Below the pieces are notes generated by a model that saw nothing but the letters and a program-made list of their open reading frames with translations, made no database searches and was not told the DNA's origin. Below are positions 1 to 12,067 of a stretch of DNA of 64,000 nucleotides, in pieces. This DNA is from Lytechinus pictus. Lineage: Eukaryota; Echinodermata; Echinoidea; Temnopleuroida; Toxopneustidae. Made by a program: the position numbers and the translations under genes. How positions within the stretch are numbered: position 1 is the stretch's first letter; every line of letters starts with the position of its first letter. The stretch lies in assembly GCF_037042905.1 (NCBI RefSeq), contig NC_087252.1, positions 38,148,556 to 38,212,555 of the forward strand, written 5' to 3'.

Positions 1-1530
1 AGAATAGAACAAGAAACCAAGCAACATACATGTACACGAATAACACCAGAAATCAACCACCCCTGTAAAACAGGCATTAACAATTATATTTCAAGCATAA
101 GTGGACAGTCGGTTTTGTTTCAATCTATGTTTAATTGATGGGAATGTCAGCAGATGACTTTAAAGTATCTGGTAGCTTATTCCATATGATTTAGGCCCTT
201 TATAACGAATTTAAGATTTAGAAAATGAATAACTAACAAATGGAACACATAACGCAGTAGAATTTCTGTTTATGCAACTATGCACACTGCTATTAAATAT
301 AGAATAAGTATAAAAACAACATGCAAACGTAGAAATTGAATTGATATATTTGTACATTCATACAATTACTGAGTTTCATAAAGTTCATATAGTTATAAAA
401 TTTAGTTATCAAATTTAAATTCGTTTAAATCTAAAAAACCGTGTCATTACCTTAATTGCACGTTTTTTAATAACATATATCTTTTCGAACAAATATGATG
501 CGCAGCCAGCCCAGGTAATCGGACAGTAGTGTAAATAAGACAAGATCATGGTACTGAATTATGTAAATTTACAAGAATGCTTAAAGGTAAATGCTAGTTT
601 TGGTAACGATATCAAAATGAGTTCATAAAGAATCCAATGAAATGACCACCAAAGTGTCTGTTTGTATAAATAAAACGCATGTGCCAAAGGATTCTGGAAG
701 AAATTGTGTAATTGCTGAGAAATCAGCAAATAAGCACAGGATTCGGGTAGAGCGTCGGGCCCGACGCTCAAAGCAATAATTATACACTGTCCCACGTGCG
801 CTTATCTGTGTTGGGGAAGTTCAGTCTGAACATTTTTCAGCGTAGATTTCAAGATTTCACAAAGTTCAGTTTATGTAACTGTACCAGATCTAGATCCTCG
901 ATGATATACTGACAATTAAGCCTGGTTTTACAGACTTTCTCATGAAATCAGTGTTTACTGCAACTACTGGAATCAATGAGATGGATTCGCTGATATTTTA
1001 AATAAATACTACCCATTCGAGACGTGGTTCAGAAGCTCTTATCTTGTTTCTTGATCCAAAACACCGACGAAAGCAATTAATTGTGTGCCAGTTAATGTAA
1101 TATACAACTCTTTAAATTTATATGAAAAAGGACTTATGGAGAAACAGACTTATGGAGATAAATAAAACGGTGGGGTATTAACTTCAGCCAAAATTTTCAA
1201 CGTTCGTGGGTTGTTCAAATTTTAGTACAATTTAATTATTTATATATATTTTTTCAAAAGAGATTATTATAATGGTGTCACTTTCATTCCTAGGTTCATA
1301 AGATGAGAGATTTGTGCATTGTACACAAAATAGTGATGCTAAAACCTCACCCACATGGCCGATATCAATTTTTGTTGCTAGAATCATGACAATCGTGTTC
1401 TCTTTCTCTGGTTTGAGATTTTAAAATTAGTTGTCACGCCTTTGTCTGTTATAATAACTTTTGATGTTATCAAAACTCATATCGGTGTGAATTTTGCTAC
1501 AGTATTTCTTGTGGGGTGGAAGGTTTAATC
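1..1530. other. AT-rich interval, no gene seen
   Basis: No open frame with recognisable protein features on either strand, and no inverted or tandem repeat that I could delimit. The base composition is AT-rich, like the other non-coding parts of the window. Confidence 0.5.
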
Positions 1531-1734
1531 AGGGGCGGATCCGTGATTTTCAAAGGGGGAGCACATTTTCCCGAGGAAAATTTGACAAGCAAAACAAAAG
1601 AAAAAAAAATCACCCCAAAATAAGGAAATTTCGTCCACTGAAAATTTGACGAGCCAAAAAAAAGAAAGAAAAAGGGTCCTCGCTTTCAAAGGGGCGGGCC
1701 GGATGTGCCCCCCCCCCCCTGGGTCCGCCAGTCG
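1531..1734. mobile_element. hAT-like MITE with GGCGGATCC ends
   Basis: About 204 bp. The left end reads AGGGGCGGATCC and the right end GGGTCCGCCAGT, an imperfect terminal inverted repeat with G-rich and C-rich tracts just inside. The flanks carry a near-duplicate 8-mer (GTTTAATC on the left, GCTTAATC on the right), which fits an aged 8-bp hAT target duplication. No coding capacity. The inner sequence holds two diverged copies of an AAAATTTGAC(A/G)AGC segment. Confidence 0.6.
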
Positions 1735-2702
1735 GCTTAATCATAAAATCTATTGACTGATTTCTTTATCTTGTATCGTGTCTGTATCAAAGTTATGTGT
1801 TTAGAAAATTAAGTATTTTTTTCAATATACATTTTCTAACTATGCTTTGTTTAATAAGATACTACACAAAAATAATTGCAAGCATTTTACATGTTTAAGA
1901 AAAAAAAAACATTTACCACTAATTCAAATGTTCACTCTTAAAACCTTCGCTGATAAGAAACTATCCCTATAAAAAACCTTTAAAATCAGTGACCTTAATT
2001 TGATATTTATCTAAACCCAAGGCAATTGAATAGACAATTCTTCTCAATAACACTCTTTCTTACTGATGAAGAATTGTGCTACTTAATCAGGTTTATGGCA
2101 TCGCTAAAGGAAGAGTGTAGTTCATAGCAAATTCTATGGTAGATATTTTCAGACCGACCTAATTACCCGGTTGAAGAAATATCTGTTGATTTAAATGGCA
2201 TGCAAGCTAAAGTAACACACCCACGGGAATTCTGCTTGATTTTCCTTTTAAACATAATAGTTCTACATGTATACCAACGCCATAATTCTTCCGAATACCA
2301 ACAAAGACCATTCCTCCATATTGCGATAATGAAACGACAGAACGATATTTAAACGAACGGATTTTACTGATGGATAAGGTGGTATCGATTATTTTCAGTT
2401 GCAGCATCCTCGATGTGAATGGGGCACCAAGACACATAGCAGTTGTCCAATGATACTGAAAAACTACAAGATACTTACAAACAAAAAATTATGATTTTTT
2501 GATGTTTTTGTTTATGTTATGTAGAAAAAAACATGTAAATTGGAAATGACAATGCACAGAAATGTATAATCGTTGTAATAAAGATATATGAAATATTGGA
2601 TTAACATTTCACGCAGATGTCAAAATTAGATGGCATGAATCTAACCTCAAAGCAAGTTATTGGCGAGTTTACAAACAATTGACCCCTCCCCTGTGCATTA
2701 CC
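1735..2702. other. AT-rich interval, no gene seen
   Basis: Short open frames only, with no recognisable protein. Nothing repetitive could be delimited. Confidence 0.4.
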
Positions 2703-2706
2703 TTAA

Positions 2707-3290
2707 AGGAGAATGAAACTCTTGGAGCAAGTTAGCTTTTGTGAAAGCAGAAAAATCAAAGAATAAGATCAACAAAAGTTTGAGTAAAATAGGACTAGCA
2801 ATAAAAGAGTTATGAGCATTTGAATGTCGAGATCACTAATGCTATGGAGATCATCCCATTGGCAATGCGACCAAGATCTGTGATGTCACACACGTACAAC
2901 TCTCCCATTCGGACACTGAAAATATACCCCAAAACATCTCTTTTTGCTCATTCTAATCATATGACAAACGATTCATCAATGATATAATGTTGTGAAACCT
3001 CTGTACTTGTCATCTCATAAAGAAAACACCTAACCTTGTGATAGACTCTATAAAAAATGAGAATATAAGTGAAATAAGTACTAAAGTGATGAGGGAGTTG
3101 TACGTGTGTGATATCACAGATCTTGGTCGCATTGCCGATGGGAGGATCTACATGGCACTAGTGATCTCAATATTCAAATGCTCATAACTTTCTTATTATT
3201 CATTCAATCTTCCTCAAACTTTCAACAATATGTTTCTTTGATTTTTCTCTTTGATATGGATTCAGCTAGTTTCAAGGGTTTCATTCTTCT
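2707..3290. mobile_element. TTAA-flanked MITE with ~215-bp inverted arms
   Basis: The element is bounded by TTAA at 2703-2706 and 3291-3294 and by ends related to AGGAGAATGAAAC. The arms (about 2707-2925 and 3080-3290) are diverged inverted copies of each other; both carry the 'ATCACAGATCTTGGTCGCAT' type segment and the 'CTCATAACTTTCTTATT' type segment. A TTAA target site is typical of piggyBac- and Kolobok-type transposases. The element is non-coding, so it depends on a transposase elsewhere. Similar sequence is, from memory, very abundant in sea urchin genomes. Confidence 0.75.
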
Positions 3291-3420
3291 TTAATAGAAG
3301 AAAGTGAGAGGAAGTGTTGGTGTGCGGGTGAGAGATAAGGGAGACAAGAAGAGAAGGGAGTGGGAGCAAGTGGTGGGAGGGGACGAACCCAAATTCACGG
3401 TCATTGGTAGTTTGTTGAAA

Positions 3421-3443
3421 TCCCCCCCCCCAAAAAAAAAAAA

Positions 3444-3476
<33 letters not shown>

Positions 3477-3541
3477 TAAATAATAAATTAATAGATAAAT
3501 AATAAATAAATAAATAAAATAAACAAATAATATAATAAAAG
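3421..3541. repeat. C/A homopolymers and AAT/AAAT microsatellite
   Basis: A run of C then A (about 3422-3445) passes into (AAT)n and then imperfect AAAT repeats to about 3540. The open frame that reads through it on the minus strand is a translation of low-complexity DNA, not a gene. Confidence 0.9.
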
Positions 3542-4749
3542 ATGGACATAAGAAAGTCTACGTTTTCGTATTTTATATTTTGAAAGTTAATTATTTCCGA
3601 ATTTTAATATAATTGACATCGATCAATCTTAAGAAATAGCATCCCCCCCCCCCCCCCCGCCAAAAAAAAACCCCACTTATTTTGAACATCCATAAGATAT
3701 AGCCAAAATTGTCGCTCTCGGTGCAATCATGTTTTTTTTTTTTTATCAAATTTCGAAACATATAATATCTGTATCTAAGTTAGCACTACTAATGTTGTAT
3801 TTGGCACTCATTCACGTCACTTTGTACGTTGGAGTAACTATTCTCTATTGACTACGTTTAGTTATTTTTCAAATATTCCTTCTAAAGTCATTTAAAATAA
3901 TGCAGTATTCCTAAAATAGGTATTCATCTTCGCCTGCATATATTTATAGCCCAGAAATAAGAACGTTTCTCCAGTCCGAATAAAAGGATTATGTGGGGAC
4001 TACTGTCGAAAGATGAAGGCAGTGACGGGAAATTTCCCAACAATCAAGGTAACCTAATAAGCACGTATATTTTGTCTGTAATTTTCTACCAAGAGAAATA
4101 TGTTCATTTAATTTTCAATTTCGCTTTGACTTTCACAACCATACGTCAGATTGGGGAAATATCAGATCCCTACCTCAATTTACATTTTTCTGCTCATTTC
4201 CAAAGATTTTTTTGAAGTGGTTATCTATAAATATCCTTGTACAGACTCTTCATATTTCTATAGAAAACGCAGATTAAAATACCATCTTTAAGCTTTTTAA
4301 GAATTGCCGTAGTGTGTTGTTATTATTATATCTGCTATCAATGAAACCTTAGATTTCATCAAGAAGGCGTGTTTCTATTGTGCTTGAAAAATATTACCGA
4401 ACGCTCAAACGTCTGTTCATTAGTTTTGGAAATGCTATTTGTTAATGAACTTGTGTTGTTTTTAATTGACCTCTCTATCTCTCTCGTACTTCAGAATTGA
4501 TCATCTAGAGAGTCATCCGTTGGGTATCATCCATTCTCAGAGCGTTGCAACGGCAGATCTACGATAATTAGCATCGACATCCGACACGTTCTCTTTACCA
4601 GTGTTCTCCGATTGTAGAGGCCAAACAAGACAGTGTATCAACTAACAGTACCTTTAAAGACTGAGCTTACCAATTTTTGTATTATACAGGCACTTTCCCA
4701 TATGCCATTCCTGAGTACATCTACCGGTGTTCCAATATAGCATCCAACC
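3542..4749. other. Upstream region of the GPCR gene
   Basis: AT-rich, with a C-run at 3643-3659 and an A-run behind it. No coding exon recognised. Just before the receptor start, a TATTATACAG sequence ending near 4690 could serve as a splice acceptor, so the receptor may have a separate 5' untranslated exon; this is a possibility only. Confidence 0.35.
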
Positions 4750-5766
4750 ATGGACTTATCAACAATTGCGTGTTTCCGGTGTGTCACCGACATGACTACC
4801 TACCCTACGACACTGACCGAAGGCACAGTTGATTCCTGTGCTCCTTCAGTTGCGTTCACTGTTCTGTTCATCCTATGTGGTATGATAACGGTCTTCTCCA
4901 ATATCGTCAACCTCGTCGCTCTTGCTCACACACAACAATGCTTTAACGACAACACCAGATTGTGCTTTCAAGCAGTAGCAGTCGTAGACTTCTTTGTGGG
5001 TCTCTTCTGCTGCACTTTCCATTCTATCCGCTTTTCGGGGTTGTCCATCTCCAAGACGAGGACGTTCTCCATAATTGGGGTCATCGGATGCTCAACGCTC
5101 TTTAATCAATCCATCATGATCCTTGCTTGCGTTAGTATAGATCGGTATCTTGCTGTGACACGACCGTTGCGGTATCACGCAATCGTCACGAAGCGACGAA
5201 TGATCATGCTGATCGTCTTCGGAATGTTCGTTGGCACCATGAACTCGTCTGCAAGCCTAGCTCATAAGATTATCGCAGGATTCAGCGATTTGAAATTCGC
5301 ATCTGTAGACATCGCCACAAATCCCATCCTTGTTATCTACTTCGCTCTAATTCTCACATCAGCCGGGGTAACGACCTTTTGCAATACTGTCCTCGTTATT
5401 CTGGCGAGGAAGCACCGACGCCGCATCGCCGCTACGTCTTGTACTAGCGAACGAAGTAAAGCAGGAGACACGGAATCTGGTGGGCATCAGCGTAGCGGGA
5501 ACAAGGACATCCGGACTATCTTCGCTGTTACTGGCGCGTTCTACATTACATGGGGAGCGCAGGTATCGGTGAATTTCACAAGCGCTGCTTTAGGCAAAGA
5601 AATGCCTTGCATTGCGAGGAACATTCTTCTCATATTCGTAATCAGCAACAGTTTCTGGAACGCTCTTATCTATCTCCTAATGAATTCTTCATTTCGCAGG
5701 ATCGTATGGCGAATGTTCACAAGAGACACGTTCAATGAAAATGCTGTTCATACCATTAATGCGTAA
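4750..5766 (+). CDS. Intronless class A G-protein-coupled receptor
   Basis: A 338-aa seven-transmembrane receptor of the rhodopsin class, expected in the plasma membrane; the ligand cannot be told from sequence. Hydrophobic helices fall near residues 33-58, 70-92, 108-130, 150-172, 190-218, 253-275 and 288-311. Class A landmarks are clear: Asp80 in helix 2 (VVDFFVG), DRY at 131-133 followed by LAVTRPLRY, Trp268 in helix 6 (FYITWGA), and NALIY at 304-308 in the NPxxY position, with basic helix 8 (SFRRIVWRMF). Intracellular loop 3 is basic (KHRRRIAA). The N-terminus is short, without an obvious signal peptide. Oddities: Pro of NPxxY is Ala, helix 6 lacks the usual CWxP, and extracellular loop 2 has no Cys to pair with Cys114. 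The frame is uninterrupted and the ATG (ACCATGG context) is the first in frame. Single-exon receptors of this sort are strongly expanded in sea urchins; membership in that expansion is an inference. Confidence 0.93.
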   Translation: MDLSTIACFRCVTDMTTYPTTLTEGTVDSCAPSVAFTVLFILCGMITVFSNIVNLVALAHTQQCFNDNTRLCFQAVAVVDFFVGLFCCTFHSIRFSGLSISKTRTFSIIGVIGCSTLFNQSIMILACVSIDRYLAVTRPLRYHAIVTKRRMIMLIVFGMFVGTMNSSASLAHKIIAGFSDLKFASVDIATNPILVIYFALILTSAGVTTFCNTVLVILARKHRRRIAATSCTSERSKAGDTESGGHQRSGNKDIRTIFAVTGAFYITWGAQVSVNFTSAALGKEMPCIARNILLIFVISNSFWNALIYLLMNSSFRRIVWRMFTRDTFNENAVHTINA

Positions 5767-6192
5767 CCATGGTAGTAGTAATTCAGGTTTTAAATCTAAC
5801 TAGTCATTCATTTCAATAGCGCTAGTGTGAGAACGGTCTATGCGCGGATCCAGGTGGAATAGACACAATACCATGCATGTTAGGGTCCCTATTGTCTTTG
5901 CACAATTTAGTCGGTCTCTCAAAACCCTTGCATCTCATCCGGCTGGATCTGCGCCTGGAACGGTCCATGTAACTATGATGACTACGGAGGCCTTACGCAA
6001 GCGAAACAGATTCTCGACCGACAAAAGCCTTTAAAATACTTCCAATGACAGGTCGGTTTGAAGTCGGTTTTGTTTGTGCGACCGTAGAATTAATATTGAG
6101 TGAAAGAATGTTATGGGGGTAGGTCTCAAGCTGTGGGAGTTGTGGTGCTATAAGTTCTCAAGAAGACAAACAGGGTATATCTTAAACGTATT
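5767..6192. other. Downstream flank of the GPCR gene
   Basis: Presumed 3' untranslated and intergenic DNA. A 64-codon open frame at 5840-6034 shows no protein signature and is probably chance. Confidence 0.35.
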
Positions 6193-6503
6193 GGCCCGTT
6201 TTCTAAAGTCAGGTTTAACTTAGACCGCGGTCTATAAACTCTGTGCTAAAATTATGGGGAGCCAGAAATTCAAAAATTATGTTTCTAATGTATATATTTT
6301 TTTACGTTTACTATTTTGCTTTCATTATGAAGAAAAATACTTCAAAATACTTCATTCCCAGACAATTATGAACAATTTGGGTGTCATATGAGTCAATAAA
6401 TTGGATGTGTACTGTTAGAGATGTGTGCCCCGATTGGCTCTCCATAGTTAAACAACCACTTTAAACCGGGGTTAAATTTAAACCCAAATTCATAAAACGG
6501 GCC
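6193..6503. mobile_element. MITE with GGCCCGTTTT inverted ends
   Basis: The left end GGCCCGTTTTCTAAAGTC and the right end (ATTCATAAAACGGGCC) form a terminal inverted repeat. Inside each end lies a related motif, AGGTTTAACTTAGACC on the left and the inverse of GGTTTAAATTTAACCCC on the right. About 311 bp and non-coding. No clean target duplication is visible. Confidence 0.6.
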
Positions 6504-8222
6504 ACTTAATTTCAGTCATCACGGGACAAGATATTTCGATTTAGGTGTTATTTCTATTTCTGATGTATTCATTTGTAATCTGTGTTCCGAACGTAATATA
6601 GGCCTACTTTTTCCAAAGCTTTATTCTGTTCACTAATGTTATATATCAAGAGTCTGATGATATTTTTTTTAATTTATTCTTAACGATTACATAATTAGGC
6701 CCTATATTATCATTGTTAATGATTATTTGGCAGGAATTTTCATATATTTATTACCTATATTCTAAGTTTGTGCTAATTCTATTGGGGCTATATGAGTGTA
6801 AAATAATATTGAACTTCAAACATTAATGCTTCTTGTGCTTATTGGGATTCGTTCCATGGTTTAATGAAGAATAAAAACTGTTGCAATCATCATACAAAGA
6901 AATCATTAATTATTTGAATGCTACATGATTGTGACGATAAAATGATCATGTAATTTTTAATAGTGATATCGCATTAGACTTTTCATAGTTTAGCGACAAC
7001 TTTAGACCACGGATAGAGTTCAGAGTACGGGCGCGTGACCGTATGAGAATCATTGTATCCATGTGACCCTTTTCATAGCGAGAAACCACTAAACTGAACC
7101 AACAAACTATATTCGGCTGGTTCCAGGGAGTGGGAGCAAGCGATTAAACACACACAAAATAATAGATATGATATCTTAGCACATGTATACTTGTATGTAT
7201 ATATACAAACGCACAATATATATGTGAACATTTGGTCTATATACACACATATATATATTTAAGTATGTGTGTGTGTATGAATACATATACCCTGCAGGTC
7301 AGTTGTCTTTATGAATGTATTCTTCTTTTTTTATGTGTTCATTGTTTGTAACTCTTACACGATGTATGCCATTTTTTCTATACTTGTTTGCAGGGCCACA
7401 AAGATAAACTGTGTTTTAATAGTCCACTGACGGGGTTATCCAGGGTAAATAAAACAAAATAAATAAATAAACAAATACTAAATAAATAAAATGCCCTAGG
7501 CATTTCAAGCAGCAAGTGAACTTGCGTTTCATTCATGTGACCCATGCCATGATTTTTTGGTCGAATGGTTAAGTAATGGAATGTATTCACAGTGCTTATA
7601 TTTTTCACCAATTAACTTTTATGAAAATGCCCTAGGAATTTAGAGAACCAAGTGAGCTTGCGTTTCCATTCTTCTATAATTTGTCGATGCTCTGGAATGT
7701 CGAATGAAAATAATTATCTGCTTATAAATTTTTGAATGCTTTTGTACTTGTTGCTTTCATATTCCTTTCAGTCATATTATCTATTATCTTAACGATAAAA
7801 TATTTCTATGGGGGGGGGGGGATTTTGATGGATGGAAAAATAATCTAAGAATATTAAACATTTTCTCACTCATCAAAATTTTCTTTTTCAGTAGGCTCGA
7901 CGGATAGCCAGGTCTTTTTGCACATTAGGATAGAAAACGGGTGATGCCAAAAGAAATCCAGCTGTCATTGGATCACTAACAAGTATCTGCACTCATCATT
8001 AAAACAAATTCCGTGCAGATTGCGAGAAAAAGATTGAAAACTCTTCCCGCCCCTTCCCACTCTGAATGAGCTAAGTGAGTAATCCCTGAAAATTTTTACG
8101 TGAAGAATATACACGAAGAATAATAAATTGTTTTATTGCATTAATATCAATTTTAGATTGATTTAATTCTCTCGATCGGGTGCCCGTTTGAAATTACATA
8201 TCTCTTATCTTCATTTTTTGTA
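6504..8222. other. AT-rich interval with a local ~135-bp duplication
   Basis: No gene recognised. A segment starting AAATGCCCTAGG near 7488 recurs, diverged, near 7622 with the shared phrase AGTGA(A/G)CTTGCGTTT, indicating a local duplication. Alternating AT/CA simple sequence occupies about 7180-7280 and a G-run lies at 7811-7820. Confidence 0.5.
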
Positions 8223-8495
8223 TACACTCTTAAAAAGGTTGGGCAAAAAGGGACATTTTCTAACCATCACTGGGCAACATACTGTCCACACAACTATTTA
8301 TTAAAATCTGTCCAAATTGGGTAATAAAAACTAATGATTTGGTAATAACGATTCGGTAATAAAAAGTAATGACTGAGTAATAAATTTGTTCAACTAGATA
8401 ACAATTGTCCAGAATATATAAATATATATCTTTTTACCAACATATACATTACCCAACACAGTGGACAATATGTTGCCCAACATTCTAAGTGTGTA
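8223..8495. mobile_element. Short MITE, GTTGGGCAA ends
   Basis: The left end TACACTCTTAAAAAGGTTGG and the inverse of the right end (TACACACTTAGAATGTTGGG) match closely. The match resumes inside with an AACATACTGTCCAC versus AACATATTGTCCAC pair. About 273 bp, non-coding, AT-rich core. Confidence 0.65.
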
Positions 8496-8896
8496 ATTAT
8501 GACTATCACTTTTCGAGCATGACAATTTCACGATATGAAACAAATAATGTAATGCGAGGTGATACTCAAGTGAAATTCATATCATCGACCCTTTATCAAT
8601 ACTTCAATAAGGCTTTAACGATTTCCGACTGCGAAATATAATCAACTTGAAATGAAAGGTAAACGCGTCTGCTTTTACGACCATTGTATTTTAATCTTCA
8701 ACGGACCGAAGTAAGTCAATATAAAATGTAAATGTATGCCGGAATTCGGCATGAACGTGTTTCTGATCATATTGAGGGGTTTCCATTTACTCAATTGATT
8801 ATGAAAGCAACCTCCGTTTTACAGTGCTATAGCCACACCAATGGAACCGATTGATAGCGTGTCATTCGATATAACGTTAAAACTTTGTTCGATATA

Positions 8897-9876
8897 CAGT
8901 GCGTATCAAAAAAAAGTTTACACTTTGAAATAGTCCTGGGAATTAAAAAATATACAACATGTGGGTAAGTTTTTCACATATAATCTTGGGTTTGGGTCTC
9001 ATCCATCCAATGATAATAAAAGTTTTGACAGAATGTTACACTTGAGTGATCACTGTCCATTTTTGTAAAGCTCGCAGAAATCTGTTTGCGCAGAAATGCT
9101 CGTTTTCACACTGTGTCAAGGGGAAAGGGTAAAATCAAACTCACCCTGCGAAACAATTCTCATACATTTCCCTTGCACGTTTAGTCATTTGAAATAAAAC
9201 GGATACATTCAAGCATTTTGTAACAATGTTGCCACCCAAATTGAAATTTTAACACTCAGTAAGCACACCCTTTACCCTTTTTGTGCTAGCTGAGGACATA
9301 ACTGAATCTGAACACGTTTATATCAGACATCTCCAGCATTTTTTCACTAAGTTTTTATCATTTAAAGTGGGTTTACATTTCATTTTTCAGTTGATACTTG
9401 TTTCTCCACACTTTTTCCAAGCTTGACAATGATTATCAAAATGAAAATCAAGCCTTAGCCATTTCATGCATCACAGCTCAGTGTAAAGCAAATATCGTCA
9501 CTATGGCCTCGGTGTGTGGGGGAGTGGGGTGGGGCGCAATGCACTCTTCGAAGTGTTTTAGGCAAGGAAACAAGTAAAAAAAAAGGTAAAAGATATCTTC
9601 AAATCAATTTTACTAGCCAAATTCCACGCGTTCTTAATTATTAAGGTCTACCTTTATTGGCATAACTATTTCAAAGTTCTGCGCAGATCATTTGTCACTA
9701 ACTTTTCAAAAGTAAGTGGTGCTAACTCAAGCGGAAATATTTATCGACAGTTATATCGTCAGTTGCTTAAACGGATCTGTACCAATGTTAAAATTAGAAA
9801 AATCTTCAGGATATTACAAATGTATAATTGTACAGGATTTTTTCTAAGTGTTAACATTTTTTTTTGATACGCACTG
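8897..9876. mobile_element. Non-autonomous Tc1/mariner-like element
   Basis: The element starts CAGTGCGTATCAAAAAAAA and ends with the exact inverse of that sequence; TA lies on both sides (8895-8896 and 9877-9878). The inverted repeat continues more loosely inward (AGTTTACACTT against ATGTTAACACTT). At 980 bp it contains no transposase frame. TA target duplication plus this end structure places it with Tc1/mariner-type elements. A lone CAGTGCGTATCAAAAAA end, probably of a relative, occurs at about 50200. Confidence 0.85.
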
Positions 9877-11369
9877 TAGAGTTGGCTTCGCCGGCGTGAC
9901 TTGAGCGTTAGATTTGACAAGCAGTAGCTGAGTAAATTAACTAACCACGCAACCCGTTATCCAAGGGTTTAATTCAATCATGTTAGCTGCAGTAATTGAT
10001 CGTGTCAATAAAGTAAAATGATACAGTCTGACAGTAGTAATGTTGAAACCTTGTGAGGGCAGATAAAAACCTGAAGATGCTATTGATGATAGAGATCTTA
10101 TTCAAGTTCATAATGGCACGTCCCACTTCTTATGCACATGTATCGTGTATGTCGGCATGTACATGCAGGATATCATATTATAATACCTCTGGTCGACATA
10201 TTTGAACATTCAGCCCATGGAATGATCATACGCGTGCTCAGGCATCTTATTCCGCACAAGCGCACTCACACACATGCGCACAAAACACACACACGCACGC
10301 ACGTACATCCTCGCACTCATGCACACATACCCGTCAATTACGGATGCATTCACAAAAGTTCGTTTTCAAAATTCATATTTAGATTCATTTATTTTCCGTT
10401 CACGAAATGCAACAAAATAGCATTATGTGTTTAAAATTAAATAGCTGTCTTATTGAGGTACCATTCGACTAATAATGAATTTAAGATATTCGCCTATACT
10501 TCATTATTGAGGCATGATCGGTGATCAGGGCTTTGCTGTATTTGTAAACGTTAATTATAAATTTGAAAGTAAACTCCGAGGTCGGTATATTAGACGAAGT
10601 TCAGAAGCTCTAAAGAGAAAAGAAAACGGGGGAAAAGAAGAAGAATAAGACCCCCCCCCACAAGGTTCAGGCAACACAAATTAAATTGTTTTGATAATTA
10701 AACACCGCAAATTAAAGAGCTTAGTCGGTAAGCTTTCTCTTATATATTCCCCCCCCCCCCCTTCGGGATCCTATGGGATTTACAACATTTATAAGATTAG
10801 TCAAACATTCGTTACCATCGATAATGAAAACAAGACCTTAAATATTTGTCTAGGATTATTTATGCTTTACACACAATATTGATATTTGATGATAATAATA
10901 ATAATGATAACAAAAATAATATAATAATATGTTCCAAATGCATAGAGCAGGTACTATAATTGCATATACTGCGCCACTCACACAACATGCGAGGTTAGTA
11001 TACTAACCTCGCACAACGCATGTGATTTCATAGTGCATTTTGACGTTTTCTTTCATCACACGAATGTGAGGGACTATGAAACGCCAAATCTTTCAATATT
11101 TTTCCACTATGTTAATCTTGATCGTATGATTTAGTTTATTTTAAAAATGAATTATAAATTATTGAAAAAGGTGTTTTTATCGCTTACCTCCAAATCTCAA
11201 CCAGGATACTTCGCTCGGTCCGTCCTTAGTCATCCTTCATACTGCGGTGGAAATTACGCAAACAAAAATCGAAATGCGAATTTTTCCTATCGAACATTCT
11301 CGATTCAAGTCGTCGGCGCATAATAGGAAATTGCACCAAAAATCAACAGGTTGCATCTCATGTATATAC
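9877..11369. other. AT-rich interval with CA/CACG simple sequence
   Basis: No gene recognised. Imperfect CA and CACG repeats lie at about 10258-10325, C-runs at 10652-10660 and 10751-10761, and an AAT/AAC-rich stretch at 10890-10930. Open frames here read through simple sequence. A perfect palindrome is listed separately at 10988. Confidence 0.45.
10988..11013. repeat. 26-bp perfect palindrome, GAGGTTAGTA core
   Basis: A perfect palindrome centred between 11000 and 11001, with half-site TGCGAGGTTAGTA. Related sequence recurs near 36925-36966 and 42121-42150, each time with ACCTCGCA followed by a (T)GTGAGTG or TGTGATT phrase. This suggests the end of a dispersed element. Confidence 0.8.
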
Positions 11370-11373
11370 TTAA

Positions 11374-11629
11374 AGAGGGTCCTATTTGGTCAAAGTCGTG
11401 AGAATTGAAACATTGTATAATTCGAACAATAAAAGAGAAATAGTGAGTGACATTATTGACTCTCTCATTTAGATATCAATGTATTGTGCATGTAACTGTT
11501 TTGTGATAAAATAAGCGAAACTTTAATATGTCATAACTTTCTTATTTTACATCCGATTTTGATGAAGTTTTCAGCGTTAGTCTTGTTTCATAATTCTCTA
11601 TTTATTCAAACATGGGGTGCACTTGACCT
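11374..11629. mobile_element. Partial TTAA element, same family as 54025
   Basis: The right part carries the 'CATAACTTTCTTATTTTACA' module, then GATTTTGATGAAGTTTTCAGC and a right end CACTTGACC followed by TTAA at 11630. The same modules in the same order occupy the right half of the elements at 16484 and 54025. A TTAA also lies at 11370-11373, so this may be an internally deleted copy. Confidence 0.6.
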
Positions 11630-11908
11630 TTAAGAGATTTTTCAATGAAAATACTACATGGAACTTGGAAATACAAATCATAATTTGGTTGAACAAAATG
11701 TTTTCTGTTAAAGTATAAAACAGAAGAGGAACATTTCCTTCACGTATTCTTATATCCAAAATATGTTGCCTTAGTATGGAATAATCACAATGACATAAAA
11801 TGAAAATGGGTAAAGTACCTTCATAATGATCATTGAGATTTCGCCTTTGGAATCGTTGTTTATTAATTTTCAAAGCTTTAAATAGATGAAAATGTTCATT
11901 GATAAAAT

Positions 11909-11915
<7 letters not shown>

Positions 11916-11964
<49 letters not shown>
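11916..11964. repeat. (AT)n microsatellite
   Basis: About 49 bp of uninterrupted alternating A and T. Confidence 0.95.
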
Positions 11965-11967
<3 letters not shown>

Positions 11968-12067
11968 CAAAATGATAATGTCCCGACTGTTTCGCATTAC
12001 GTGTGTTAGATTGCGGGCGTTTGTGTGTGTGTGTGTAGGAAGCAATATTTTCGTGTTAATGTTTGCA

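Noticed and set aside
5840..6034. 64-aa frame just after the GPCR
   Set aside because: No protein signature, no compositional support, likely chance.
7378..7611. 77-aa minus-strand frame with a hydrophobic segment
   Set aside because: It overlaps a locally duplicated AT-rich segment; the duplicate copy does not keep the frame.
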